From Candidatus Gallimonas merdigallinarum (GTDB taxonomy: Bacteria; Bacillota; Clostridia; Christensenellales; Borkfalkiaceae): a stretch of DNA of 39,375 nt. The DNA lies in assembly GCA_904373325.1 (NCBI GenBank), contig CAJFFP010000020.1, positions 1 to 39,375 on the forward strand, in the 5' to 3' direction. The notes beneath the pieces were generated by a model that had not been told where the DNA came from, did no database searches, and saw only the letters and a list, made by a program, of their open reading frames with translations. Every line of letters starts with the position of its first letter. Position 1 is the stretch's first letter. The position numbers and the translations under genes are program-made. Below, one piece after another: positions 31,077-39,375 of this stretch.

Positions 31077-33434
31077 CTATTTTAAGGTGACGACCGTAAC
31101 GCCGCTCTCGCCCTCCCCGTATTTTCCGAGGCGGAAGGAGGCGACGCGCTTGTTTTTTCTGAGGAAATCGTGAACGGCGGCGCGGAGTTTGCCTGTGCCC
31201 ATGCCGTGAACGATGCGGACTTCGGGAAGATTGGCGAGCACCGCGCTGTCGAGAAACGCCTCCACTTCGGGGAGCGCCTCCGCCGTCGTCATGCCGATGA
31301 CGTTGCATTCGAGGTGCGCCGCGGCGCGCTCTTTGAGATTGCGCGTGACCTGCACGCTGTGCTTTTTCTCCTGCTTTTCCGCTTTCGCCTTGCCCGCGGT
31401 AAAGAGGTCGGAAATCTTCGCGTTCACCTTGAACGCGCCCGCCTGCACCTCGCACGTTCCCTTCTCTTTGCGCACGCTTAAAACGACGCCCTCGGCGTTC
31501 ATCGACCCGACGAGCACCTTATCGCCCGCTTTCAGTTTGGAAGCGTCCACGGGAACGGCGCGGACGGGCTCTTCCTCCGCGGGCGCGTTTTCCATTTTGT
31601 TTTTCAGCGTGCGCGCGCGGATGAGATCGGCTTCGGTGTAGTTTTCCTTGCGGAAGATCTCTTCCATTTCGGCGAGCAGTTCCTCCGCGTCCTGCGTGCG
31701 CGCCGCGACGATGCGCCTTGCCTCCGCCTTGGCGGAAGTAAGAAAACGTTCGCGTTCGGCGCGGAACTTCTCCTCCTCCTTGCCGAGCGCGGAGAGCCGC
31801 TCTTCCCAGCTCTTTTTGAGCGATTCGGCGTTTTTCATCGTCTCTTCCGTGCGGATACGGCTCTCTTCGGCGGCGCGGAGCGTCTCCGAGAAGGAGCGCG
31901 CGCCCTCCGAAAGATAGCTCTTCGCCTCGTCCACCGTCTCCTGCGGAAGCCCCAGCCGCGTACAGATGAGCAGGGCGTTGGAGGACCCGGGCGCGCCGAT
32001 TTTGAGTTTATAGAGCGGTTTGAAGTCGCTCGCGTCGAACTCCATACACCCGTTTTCGATGCCCTCCGCCCCGTAAGCGAACTCTTTGAGCGCGGAATAG
32101 TGAGTGGTGACGATGCCTCTGCACCCGCGGGCAAGCAGCGCGTTCAAAACCGCCCGCGCGAGCGCCGCGCCCTCTTCGGGATCGGTGCCGCCGCCCGGCT
32201 CGTCGATGAGCACCAGCGAGCGCGCCGTGGCACATTCCAGAATCTCTTTGATATGCACGATATGCGACGAGAACGTGGAGAGGTTCTCTTCGATGGATTG
32301 GCTGTCTCCGACGTCGCACCACACGCCGTCGAATACGGAAAGGCGCGTTCCCTCCGCCGCAGGCACGAACAGACCGCACGCCGCCATCAGGCAGAACAGC
32401 CCGCACATTTTGAGCGTGACCGTCTTGCCGCCTGTATTCGCGCCCGAAATGAGCAGGAATTTATACCGTTCCCCCACCGAGAGCGTGACGGGCACGGCGG
32501 TGTTCCGATCGAGCAGCGGGTGCCTGCCTTTGAGAATTTCCACAACGCCGTTTCCGTTCAGAACGGGCTTGACGCATTTCAGCCGATACCCGTACTCCGC
32601 GCGGGCGTAGAAGCTGTCCGCCTCGGCAAGCACTTCCGTATCGCGTTCAAGTTCGGCGCGCATTCCGCCCACCGCGCGGGAGAGCTCGGAAAGAATGCGC
32701 TCGATCTCCTCACGCTCGTCCAGCATGAGCGAACGCAGTTCGTTGTTCATTTCCAGCACTTCCTCGGGTTCGATGAACACCGTTGCGCCGCTCTGCGAGC
32801 GGTCGTGGATAAACCCGCGGATACTGCGCTTATATTCTGCCTTGACGGGAATGACGTATCTGTCTCCGCGCACCGTGACGATGCCCTCTTGCAGATATTT
32901 GCGCTCTTCGCCGCCGAGATAGCTTTGCAGACGGGCGCGGATACGCTCGCCCAGAAGGCGGATCTGCGAACGGAGCGAATACAGCCGTTCGCTCGCGTGG
33001 TCGGAAAGTTCGTTTTCGTTTAAAATTTTGCGCCCGATGTCCTCTTCGAGATTTTTATCGAACGCAAGGTGTTCGGTAAGCGCCTTCATGCGCTCCACGC
33101 TCACGTCGGCATAGCTGCGTACGGACGCGTATAAAATGCGCGCGGCGCGCAGGAGCTTTGCCACCGCCAGCAGCTCCGCAGGCGAGAGCGCAGAGCCCTT
33201 CTCCGCGCGTTCCAGACTGTCCGCAACGGGCGGAAATTCCTCGATCTTGCCCGCGCCGCACCGATAGAGCAGCGTGCTCGCCTCCTCCGTGAGGTCGAGC
33301 AGCCGCCTTGCCTCCGCAAGGTCCGCCGTCGGCTCAGCGGCAAGCAGCAGCGCGCGCCCCCCTTCGAGGGCGGCGCAGGAAGCCGCCTGCGCGAGAATTT
33401 TATCAAGTTCCAGCCGTTTTGCGCTCTCGTTCAT
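31077..33434 (-). CDS. mutS2: MutS2 endonuclease/ATPase
   Basis: This 785-residue protein (start MNESAKRL at 33434, AGGAGT site) acts in ribosome rescue and DNA recombination control. The core has VIPVKAEYKRSIRGFIHDRS and the Walker A GANTGGKT, then VLIDEPGGGTDPEEGAALA. A long coiled coil follows (about 515-620), then a KOW-like strand region and the C-terminal Smr nuclease domain (NVIGMTTAEALPEVEAF, IVHGMGTGKLR). In the Smr domain the usual LDLRGM reads CNVIGM, so one typical residue is changed. An upstream 300-codon open stretch is a GC-rich extension lacking homology and was not used. The ATG overlaps the U32 stop by ATGA. The stop is TAG. Confidence 0.96.
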   Translation of the reverse strand: MNESAKRLELDKILAQAASCAALEGGRALLLAAEPTADLAEARRLLDLTEEASTLLYRCGAGKIEEFPPVADSLERAEKGSALSPAELLAVAKLLRAARILYASVRSYADVSVERMKALTEHLAFDKNLEEDIGRKILNENELSDHASERLYSLRSQIRLLGERIRARLQSYLGGEERKYLQEGIVTVRGDRYVIPVKAEYKRSIRGFIHDRSQSGATVFIEPEEVLEMNNELRSLMLDEREEIERILSELSRAVGGMRAELERDTEVLAEADSFYARAEYGYRLKCVKPVLNGNGVVEILKGRHPLLDRNTAVPVTLSVGERYKFLLISGANTGGKTVTLKMCGLFCLMAACGLFVPAAEGTRLSVFDGVWCDVGDSQSIEENLSTFSSHIVHIKEILECATARSLVLIDEPGGGTDPEEGAALARAVLNALLARGCRGIVTTHYSALKEFAYGAEGIENGCMEFDASDFKPLYKLKIGAPGSSNALLICTRLGLPQETVDEAKSYLSEGARSFSETLRAAEESRIRTEETMKNAESLKKSWEERLSALGKEEEKFRAERERFLTSAKAEARRIVAARTQDAEELLAEMEEIFRKENYTEADLIRARTLKNKMENAPAEEEPVRAVPVDASKLKAGDKVLVGSMNAEGVVLSVRKEKGTCEVQAGAFKVNAKISDLFTAGKAKAEKQEKKHSVQVTRNLKERAAAHLECNVIGMTTAEALPEVEAFLDSAVLANLPEVRIVHGMGTGKLRAAVHDFLRKNKRVASFRLGKYGEGESGVTVVTLK

Positions 33435-35581
33435 TGCATACTCCTGACGCTGTGCCCCTTGGTAGCGTTTGTATAATATTTTTCGGGATGGCGCGCGTCC
33501 GCCGCCGCGCGCACATCGCCCAGCGAACAGTCGAGCAGCGCCGAGGCGCACCCGCCGCCCGCCGCAAGCGGCACGCAGTTGAACAGCTCGAACCTGCACC
33601 CTTCCGCGGCGCGGTATCTGCGCAGCGGGAACTGCCGCCCCGCTTCGTCCGTCAGCGTGTACCGCCCGCGCCGATCGCACGACGCGCAGGTGCGCGAAAA
33701 CGGACAATAACAAAGATCCATCACTTTTAAATCGCCGCCCGCAAGGTAAAACGCGTTGTCCGCGGCGAGCCGCTCCTGTTCGCGCGCGGAAATTTCCTTG
33801 GAAAGCGTGAAGTATTCCGCCACCCTGCCCGCGCCGACGGCGGCGAACGGATTCGTTATATTCCAGCCCGCGCCCGCAAACAGCTTCACGCCGTATTTGC
33901 GCGCAAGCGCGATGCCGTACGTTCCCTCGCAGAACACGCCCGCAAACTCCGAAAGGCGCGGCGCGACGAGCTTCTCGTCCGCCGCCGTGAAGAGGGGCGG
34001 CAGATACAGCCATACGCCTGCGGGCGGGGTAAGGTTCGCGTAGTCGCGCGGCTTCCAGACGACGATGTCCGCCTTTGGCAGGGGCGTTCCCTCCGCAACG
34101 ATCACCGCGGTCATGCCCCCTTCCGAACGCCCGACCTCGGGCATGGGTATCTCCTTTTCCGCCAAGGGAGCGCGCGCGGGCGCAAGGTGCGCGGCAAGTC
34201 CTTCGTAAAAGGCGCGGCGGAAGGCGTTGAGCGCGGACTTGGGCAGGAATACGCCGTCCGTCCCGACGCGCACGTCGGGCGCGAGCGGAAGTCCGTCCGT
34301 CTTTGCAAAATTCGCGGCGACGTCCGAGGCCGCGAGCGGCGCGTTCTTTGCCGCCTCGCACACGACGCCCGTGAGCGAGAACCCCTCGCAGGAGGCGAAC
34401 GCGGGCTGCCCCGCGTTCAGGCGGACGAACACCTCCGCGCGCCGCCCTGCCGCAGGCGCAAGCGCGCGGGCGTTGGCGGCGGTATCGGTGGTGACGCGCA
34501 CCTCGTCGCCCTCGCAGAGCTTTTCGGAAGAAGCGATGAAAAATCCGCCCGTTCCGTTCCCCGCGAACGCCGCGCCGCCGACCTCTTTGCCGCCGCGCAG
34601 GATCTTGAACGCGTCCCCCTTCTGCGCCGCGAACCTGCTCTCGCAGAAGAATTTTCCGTTCCGGCGGGAAAGAAATCCCGCCCGTTCGCCGATATGCCCC
34701 TGTACGGCGCGCGAAAGGAGCGACTTATCCTGTCCGAATCCGATGCCGCGCGTATAACCGCCGCGGTTGTAGGCGCGCGCGAGGTCGGAAAACTCGCCGC
34801 TTGCCTCCTTCCCCGCGAGCAGGGCGCGGTAATACTTCACCGCCGCGGCGGCATAGGCGGGCGAACGCATACGCCCTTCGATCTTCAATGAAGTCACGCC
34901 TGCGGAGAGCAAAGTCCTGACGTCCTTCCCGACGGAGAGGTCGGAGAGCGAAAGCGCATAGGCGGGCTCTTCAAACCCCGCGCGGTCGACGGCGTACTTT
35001 TTGCGGCAGGGCTGTTTACACCGCCCGCGGTTGCCGCTGTTGCCGCCCGCAAAGGACGAGAGATAGCACTGCCCCGAAAAACAGGTGCAGAGCGCGCCCT
35101 GAATAAACGCCTCCGTTTCAATGACGGCGGAAATGGCGGGAATGTCCTCCGCGGGCGTTTCCCGCGCAAGCACCGCGCGCGAAAATCCGTACTCCTTCGC
35201 GACCTCCGCGCCGTGAACGTTGCAGCAGCCCGCCTGCGTGGAGAGGTGCAGCGTCAGTTCGGGATAGGCGTCTTTGAGCGCCCGCCCGAGGAAAATATCC
35301 TGCAACAAAATCGCGTCCGCGCCCGCGTTGTACGCCTCGCGCGCGGCATGGAAAAACGCGCCCGTCTCCTCCTCCTTGACGAGCGTGTTGAGCGCAACAT
35401 AGACCTTCGCGCCGCGGATATGCGCAAACCGCGCGACCCGTTCCAGCGCGGAAAGGGAAAAATTTTCCGCGCTTTCGCGCGCGGAAAATCGCGTAAGTCC
35501 CAGATATACGGCGTCCGCGCCTGCGTTCAGCGCGGCGTACGCCGATTGTTCGTCCCCCGCGGGGGCAAGAAGTTCCGTCAT
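33431..35581 (-). CDS. Peptidase U32-family protein with DUF3656
   Basis: This 716-residue protein opens with TELLAPAGDEQSAYAALNAG. The U32 signature is ETEAFIQGALCTCFSGQCYL, with the cysteine cluster SGNRGRCKQPCRKKY. Members are now linked to RNA hydroxylation (RlhA/TrhP types) as well as collagenase-like names, so a tRNA or rRNA modification role is more likely than proteolysis. The C-terminal half is the DUF3656 part, followed by a cysteine-containing tail. It overlaps hprK upstream and mutS2 downstream by ATGA. Confidence 0.93.
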   Translation of the reverse strand: MTELLAPAGDEQSAYAALNAGADAVYLGLTRFSARESAENFSLSALERVARFAHIRGAKVYVALNTLVKEEETGAFFHAAREAYNAGADAILLQDIFLGRALKDAYPELTLHLSTQAGCCNVHGAEVAKEYGFSRAVLARETPAEDIPAISAVIETEAFIQGALCTCFSGQCYLSSFAGGNSGNRGRCKQPCRKKYAVDRAGFEEPAYALSLSDLSVGKDVRTLLSAGVTSLKIEGRMRSPAYAAAAVKYYRALLAGKEASGEFSDLARAYNRGGYTRGIGFGQDKSLLSRAVQGHIGERAGFLSRRNGKFFCESRFAAQKGDAFKILRGGKEVGGAAFAGNGTGGFFIASSEKLCEGDEVRVTTDTAANARALAPAAGRRAEVFVRLNAGQPAFASCEGFSLTGVVCEAAKNAPLAASDVAANFAKTDGLPLAPDVRVGTDGVFLPKSALNAFRRAFYEGLAAHLAPARAPLAEKEIPMPEVGRSEGGMTAVIVAEGTPLPKADIVVWKPRDYANLTPPAGVWLYLPPLFTAADEKLVAPRLSEFAGVFCEGTYGIALARKYGVKLFAGAGWNITNPFAAVGAGRVAEYFTLSKEISAREQERLAADNAFYLAGGDLKVMDLCYCPFSRTCASCDRRGRYTLTDEAGRQFPLRRYRAAEGCRFELFNCVPLAAGGGCASALLDCSLGDVRAAADARHPEKYYTNATKGHSVRSMQ

Positions 35582-36504
35582 CTTCCGATCGTTCTCTGAA
35601 TGAGTTCCTGCGCCGCGTCGTAGCCCATGTTCTTCAAACGCTGATCGCGCGCGGCAACTTCGATCAGGATGGCAAGGTTCCGCCCTGCGCTGACGGGTAC
35701 GATAAGGCGGGGAATATCCACGCCGAGAATGGTCTCCACGTTGGATTCGCCGCCGATGCGGTCGTACTCCTTATCTTTCCGCCACGGTTCGAGTTCCATG
35801 ACGAGTTCGATCTCTTTTTCCTTCATGACGGCGCCCGAGCCGTACATATTCTTGACGTTGATGATGCCGATCCCGCGCAGCTCCATAAAGTAACGGATGC
35901 GGTCGGGCGCGGTGCCGATCAGCTCGTTCTCCACGCGGTGAATGAGCACGGAATCGTCCGCAACGAGGCGGTGTCCGCGCTTGATGAGTTCCATTGCCGT
36001 CTCGCTCTTTCCGACGCCGCTGTTGCCCGTCAGAAGAATGCCCGCGCCGAATACGTCCATCAGAACGCCGTGCACCGTCGTCGTGGGCGCGAGCAGGCGG
36101 TTGAGATAGATACACAGATCGACCATGATGGACGACGTCATTTTGCCCGTGCGGAAGATGGGCGTCTGCGACGCGCGCGCGCACTCCATGAACTCGGGCA
36201 GAACAGGCAGATCGCGCGCAAAGATGACGCACGGGATCTCCCCGCAGTCAAAGAGCTTTTTGATCATTTCCCTGCGCTGTTCGGAGGAGAAGGAGTGCAT
36301 ATACTCGTGCTCCGTCAGCCCGATGAGCATGATGCGCGCCGCGTCGAAATAGCTGAAAAATCCCGCGAGGCGAAGCCCCGGGCGGTCGACGCTGATGCTC
36401 GTGAGCGTGATGATCCCGCGCCCCGCGTACAACATTTCCAGCCCCAGATCGGACGCAAACTTATCGAGCATCACGGTTTCTCTCGGCAATAGATTGTCGG
36501 TCAT
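35578..36504 (-). CDS. hprK: HPr kinase/phosphorylase
   Basis: This 308-residue enzyme phosphorylates HPr on Ser46 and drives carbon catabolite control in Gram-positives. The Walker A is GILLTGNSGVGKSETAMEL. The HPr-kinase signature is MELRGIGIINVKNMYGSG, and PVSAGRNLAILIEVAARD lies near the end. The start at 36504 (MTDNLLP) with an AGGGGG site is preferred over an upstream TTG at 36525. It overlaps the U32 gene by ATGA and follows the HAD gene by 45 bases. Confidence 0.97.
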   Translation of the reverse strand: MTDNLLPRETVMLDKFASDLGLEMLYAGRGIITLTSISVDRPGLRLAGFFSYFDAARIMLIGLTEHEYMHSFSSEQRREMIKKLFDCGEIPCVIFARDLPVLPEFMECARASQTPIFRTGKMTSSIMVDLCIYLNRLLAPTTTVHGVLMDVFGAGILLTGNSGVGKSETAMELIKRGHRLVADDSVLIHRVENELIGTAPDRIRYFMELRGIGIINVKNMYGSGAVMKEKEIELVMELEPWRKDKEYDRIGGESNVETILGVDIPRLIVPVSAGRNLAILIEVAARDQRLKNMGYDAAQELIQRTIGR

Positions 36505-36549
36505 ATCGAATCTGCCCCCTTTCAATTTCCTTTCAAACGCCGCGGCATT

Positions 36550-37362
36550 TCACTCGCCTGCCGCGATTTGCAGCGCTTCCGCCACGCCGTCCTCTTCCAC
36601 GGAGGAGACGACGCGCGCGATTGCTTTGAGTTCCGGCTCCGCGTTGCCGACGGCAAACCTGCCGCCCGCCCGCGCGACCATCGGCACGTCGTTGAGCTGA
36701 TCGCCGATGGCGGCGATCTCCGCACGCGGCACATGGTAGTATGCGGAAAGAAAATCCACCGCCGCCGCCTTCGACTGCCCCGCGGGCATGACCTCGACGA
36801 GACAGTCGGAAGAAGTCGTCACGTAAAACCCGTCGCCGAGCGCCTTTTTCAGCTTTTCCATGAGCGGACGGCGGGCGTCCGGTTCCACCATGGCGAGAAT
36901 CTTCACAACGCGCATTCTCTCCCGCTTCACGCGCGCGGAGAGCCGCTCTCCCCGCACGATACGCGCCTTCACGCCGCAGACGCGCTCATACGCTCTGAGC
37001 GCATCGTCGTCGCGGTTGCAGTACACGTCCTGCACGGTGTACACGTGCGCGTGATGTCCGTCGTCCTCCAACAGATCGAGAATGCGGAGCGCGTCCGCCT
37101 GCTCGAATCCGTCGTTTTTGAGCAGCGCGCCCGTTCTCACGTCGGCAATGGTCGCGCCCTGATAGGCGACGACCAGCCCGTCCTCGATGCCCAGCTCTTT
37201 GAGCCGCGGAAGAATGGACGCGAGCATCCGCCCCGTGCATACGGCGAACACGCCGCCCGCCGCGCGGTAGGCGGCAATGGCGTTCTTGTTGGTTTGGGAA
37301 ATTGTACCGTCGGCACGGACGAGCGTGCCGTCAAAATCGGAGAGAAAAATACGATACTTCAT
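36550..37362 (-). CDS. Cof-type HAD-IIB sugar-phosphatase-like hydrolase
   Basis: This 270-residue phosphatase has the nucleophile motif FLSDFDGTLVRADGTIS (Asp9, Asp11), motif II AVCTGRML, and motif IV IAAIGDQLNDVPMVARAG. A Cof-type cap domain (about 80-185) lies between, with MPAGQSKAAAV giving the conserved lysine. Members dephosphorylate sugar phosphates and nucleotides; the substrate here is unknown. Its start overlaps the uvrC stop by ATGA, with a GAGG site. Confidence 0.94.
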   Translation of the reverse strand: MKYRIFLSDFDGTLVRADGTISQTNKNAIAAYRAAGGVFAVCTGRMLASILPRLKELGIEDGLVVAYQGATIADVRTGALLKNDGFEQADALRILDLLEDDGHHAHVYTVQDVYCNRDDDALRAYERVCGVKARIVRGERLSARVKRERMRVVKILAMVEPDARRPLMEKLKKALGDGFYVTTSSDCLVEVMPAGQSKAAAVDFLSAYYHVPRAEIAAIGDQLNDVPMVARAGGRFAVGNAEPELKAIARVVSSVEEDGVAEALQIAAGE

Positions 37363-39173
37363 AATTCCTCAAAATAAGTATGGATCCGCGCGGCGAGTTG
37401 GGGACCGATCCCCTCCACCCGCGCAAGTTCTTCGGGAGCGGCGCGCATGATCCTGTCAATCGTGCCGAACGCCTTTTGCAGCGCGGCGCGCTTGCTCTTG
37501 CCCACGCCCTCGATCTCTTCGAGCACGGAAGCGAGATTGCGCTTGCTGTGCAGGTTTCTGAAATAGGTGACGGCAAAGCGGTGCGCCTCGTCGCGGATAC
37601 GCTGCAAGGTGCGCAGGGCGTAGTCCCGCCGATCCAGCCGCACAGGCTCGTCCTGCCACAGCGTGTAGACCTCTTCCTCCTGCTTGGCGAGCGCAACGAG
37701 GTCGATGTCCGAAACGCCGAGTTCGTCGAAAATCGCCTTGACGGAGCTGAGCTGCCCCTTGCCGCCGTCGATGACGATGAGCTGGGGCTTTGCAAAGCGT
37801 TCCTCTTCCTCCGTTCCGAGTTTTGCAAGGCGGCGGCGCAGGACTTCCTGCAAGGATGCGAAATCGTTCGCGCCCTCCACCGTTCTGATGCGGAAACGGC
37901 GGTACTCGTACTTATCCGCTTCGCCGTCGGTGAACACGACCATGCTCCCCACCTTGTCCACGCCCGAGACGTTGGAAATATCGTAGCATTCCATGCGTTT
38001 GGGATAGCGCGAAAGGCGGAGCAGCGTCTTTAACCGTTCGCAGGCGTTCACCGTCATGTCGTTCTTGTGCTGAATGGCGGAAATGGACTTTTCGAGGTAT
38101 TCCTTGGCGTTGCCCTCCGCCATATCGAGAAGTTCGCGGCGGATGCCGAATTTGGGGCGGGTGAGTTCCACCTTGCGCCCCGCCCGCTCCTCCGCATAGG
38201 AGAGAAAGAGCGCGTCGTCGATCTGCTCGTCGAGCACGATCTCGTGCGGAAAGGCGTGCGCGGCGTAGTATTGCGTGAGGAAGGAGAGAAAGCTCTCCGC
38301 GCGGTCGCCCGCGCCCTCGTCCAAAGAATAGCTGCGGCTGCCCTGCATGATGCCGCCGCGCGTGACGAGCACGCTGATGGACGCGTACAGTCCGTTGGAG
38401 GCGTACGCCCAGATATCGGCGTCCACGTCGCGCGGCATGGCGGTGATCCGCCGTTCGCCGAGGCGCGAGAGCATTTCGATCTTGTTGCGGTATTCGAGCG
38501 CAAGCTCGAACTCCTCGTTCTCCGCAAAGGCGTTCATCTTCTGCGTGAGGAGCGTCTCCGCTTCCTCGTAGTTGCCGCCCAGAAAGGCAAGAGCCTTTTC
38601 AACGCAGACGGCGTATTCCTCACGGGAGATGAAGTGCGCGCAGGGCGCGCCGCACCGCCCGAGATGGTAGTTGAGGCAGGGTTTTTTGGGTTTTTCCGTG
38701 ATGGCGACCCCGCAGGTGCGGATATGATAGACGCGCGCGGCGACGTCCACGATGTCTTTGCACGAAACGCCGCCCATGAACGGGCCGAAATACTTGCCGT
38801 CCCCCAATTTCACCCGCCGCGTGACGGATATGCGGGGAAACGCCTCTTTGGTATGCACCTTGATGTAGGGATAGGTCTTATCGTCCTTTAAAAGGATATT
38901 GTACTTCGGTTTATACTTCTTGATATAGGTGTTTTCGAGCGCGAGCGCGTCCACCTCCGACGGGGTGACGATATAGGAAAAATCGGCAATGCAGTCCACC
39001 ATCGCCTGCACTTTGCTCGGCTTGGGCGAGGAATGGAAATACTGCCGCACGCGGTTTTTCAGCACGCGGGCTTTCCCCACATAGATGACCGTCCCCTCTT
39101 TATCCAGCATGATATAGACGCCGGGAGAATCGGGCAGCAGTTTGAGTTTTTCCCGTACGACGTTTTCGCCCAT
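37359..39173 (-). CDS. uvrC: UvrABC excinuclease subunit C
   Basis: This 604-residue DNA repair nuclease makes both incisions in nucleotide excision repair. The GIY-YIG domain starts SPGVYIMLDKEGTVIYVGKA. The cysteine cluster RTCGVAITEK and CLNYHLGRCGAPC fits the known iron-sulfur site. A UVR helix pair is near FELALEYRNKIEMLSRLG. The RNase H-like part has MECYDISNVSGVDKVGSMVV and LIVIDGGKGQLSS. HhH motifs lie at the end (EGVGKSKRAALQKAFG and VEGIGPQLAARI). The ATG at 39173 lies only 6 bases from the -10 hexamer and has no ribosome binding site, so the mRNA is probably leaderless. Confidence 0.97.
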   Translation of the reverse strand: MGENVVREKLKLLPDSPGVYIMLDKEGTVIYVGKARVLKNRVRQYFHSSPKPSKVQAMVDCIADFSYIVTPSEVDALALENTYIKKYKPKYNILLKDDKTYPYIKVHTKEAFPRISVTRRVKLGDGKYFGPFMGGVSCKDIVDVAARVYHIRTCGVAITEKPKKPCLNYHLGRCGAPCAHFISREEYAVCVEKALAFLGGNYEEAETLLTQKMNAFAENEEFELALEYRNKIEMLSRLGERRITAMPRDVDADIWAYASNGLYASISVLVTRGGIMQGSRSYSLDEGAGDRAESFLSFLTQYYAAHAFPHEIVLDEQIDDALFLSYAEERAGRKVELTRPKFGIRRELLDMAEGNAKEYLEKSISAIQHKNDMTVNACERLKTLLRLSRYPKRMECYDISNVSGVDKVGSMVVFTDGEADKYEYRRFRIRTVEGANDFASLQEVLRRRLAKLGTEEEERFAKPQLIVIDGGKGQLSSVKAIFDELGVSDIDLVALAKQEEEVYTLWQDEPVRLDRRDYALRTLQRIRDEAHRFAVTYFRNLHSKRNLASVLEEIEGVGKSKRAALQKAFGTIDRIMRAAPEELARVEGIGPQLAARIHTYFEEL

Positions 39174-39179
39174 AGTTTT

Positions 39180-39208
39180 ATTATACACGCTTTGCGCATA
39201 TTTTTCAA
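39180..39208 (-). promoter_or_regulatory. Promoter of the uvrC operon
   Basis: On the minus strand TTGAAA (39203-39208) and TATAAT (39180-39185) are 17 bases apart. The -10 ends 6 bases before the uvrC ATG, so transcription should begin at or very near the start codon. Confidence 0.85.
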
Positions 39209-39375
39209 GCAATTGGCAGAAATTGCCCGAAGAAAACGCAAAATCCGCAGGTATGCGCGCAGGCTATCGGGCGGTGTACTGTAAGGGAAAAATACGAACC
39301 ACGCCTTTGGCGGAATCTTTTCGGCATCTTTTTGCTCATCTTCCTTGTAATACCTCGGTATTACTGCGTCATCTT
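39209..39375. other. Right-edge interval upstream of uvrC
   Basis: No complete gene is seen. GTAATACC-TC-GGTATTAC (39347-39364) is an 8-bp perfect inverted repeat. On the minus strand one frame is open from the window edge and contains YYKEDEQKDAEKIPPKAW, which looks protein-like, but it runs on into uvrC in another frame, so it is left uncalled. Confidence 0.4.

Noticed and set aside
33435-34361. An N-terminal extension of MutS2 of about 300 residues.
   Set aside because: It is arginine-rich, has no family match, overlaps the U32 gene in another frame, and the internal ATG has a good ribosome binding site.

Overview
This window looks like chromosomal DNA of a Gram-positive, GC-rich member of the Clostridia (Bacillota). 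The grounds are strong AGGAGG-type ribosome binding sites, lipoprotein signal peptides on secreted proteins, HPr kinase, MutS2, a bacterial type-A RNase P RNA, and TTGACA/TATAAT promoters. A gut-associated, uncultured lineage is an inference from the carbohydrate-uptake genes. The species cannot be named from the sequence alone.

Layout. (1) 1-12,665 is a carbohydrate-use locus. A minus-strand operon runs permease, permease, solute-binding lipoprotein, DUF4091 glycosidase-like protein, two carbohydrate-binding-like lipoproteins, and the start of a PhnP-like metallo-beta-lactamase-fold hydrolase. It is divergent from an AraC-family regulator. The regulator is convergent with a Gfo/Idh/MocA oxidoreductase that resembles GH109. 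No transport ATPase is present. Two neighbouring operon genes carry apparent lesions: an in-frame TAG in the binding protein and a G10-tract frameshift in the DUF4091 gene. (2) 12,666-17,880 is an accessory and RNA-rich zone. It holds an AT-rich acetyltransferase islet between tRNA-associated repeats, a tRNA-Ala(GGC) gene with a 27-bp palindrome at its 3' end, and an array of truncated tRNA-Ala 5' halves with three 84-bp repeats behind a consensus promoter. It also holds pyruvate kinase, the RNase P RNA, a tRNA-Pro(AGG) gene with duplicated tRNA pieces, and a HigBA-like toxin-antitoxin pair. (3) 17,985-22,643 is a three-gene operon: phosphofructokinase, a Ppx/GppA-like protein with an AT-hook tail, and polyphosphate kinase. 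Upstream are four TTTACA-like hexamers at exact 11-bp spacing, which resembles a Pho box. (4) 22,772-27,332 is a type II topoisomerase B-A pair. (5) 27,475-39,208 is a long minus-strand housekeeping run: uvrC, a HAD phosphatase, hprK, a U32 peptidase-family protein, mutS2, a deacetylase-like protein, an M16 peptidase, a deoxyinosine glycosylase, an AlkD-like glycosylase, then separately acpP. Many of these genes overlap by ATGA.

How the parts fit. The first locus probably imports and processes a glycan-derived sugar under AraC control. The phosphofructokinase-Ppx-PPK operon ties glycolysis to polyphosphate and probably to phosphate starvation. The uvrC-mutS2-glycosylase stretch is rich in DNA repair genes. 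The most unusual features are the tRNA-derived repeat array, the Pho-box-like site on a glycolysis/polyphosphate operon, and the AT-hook tail on the Ppx-like protein.
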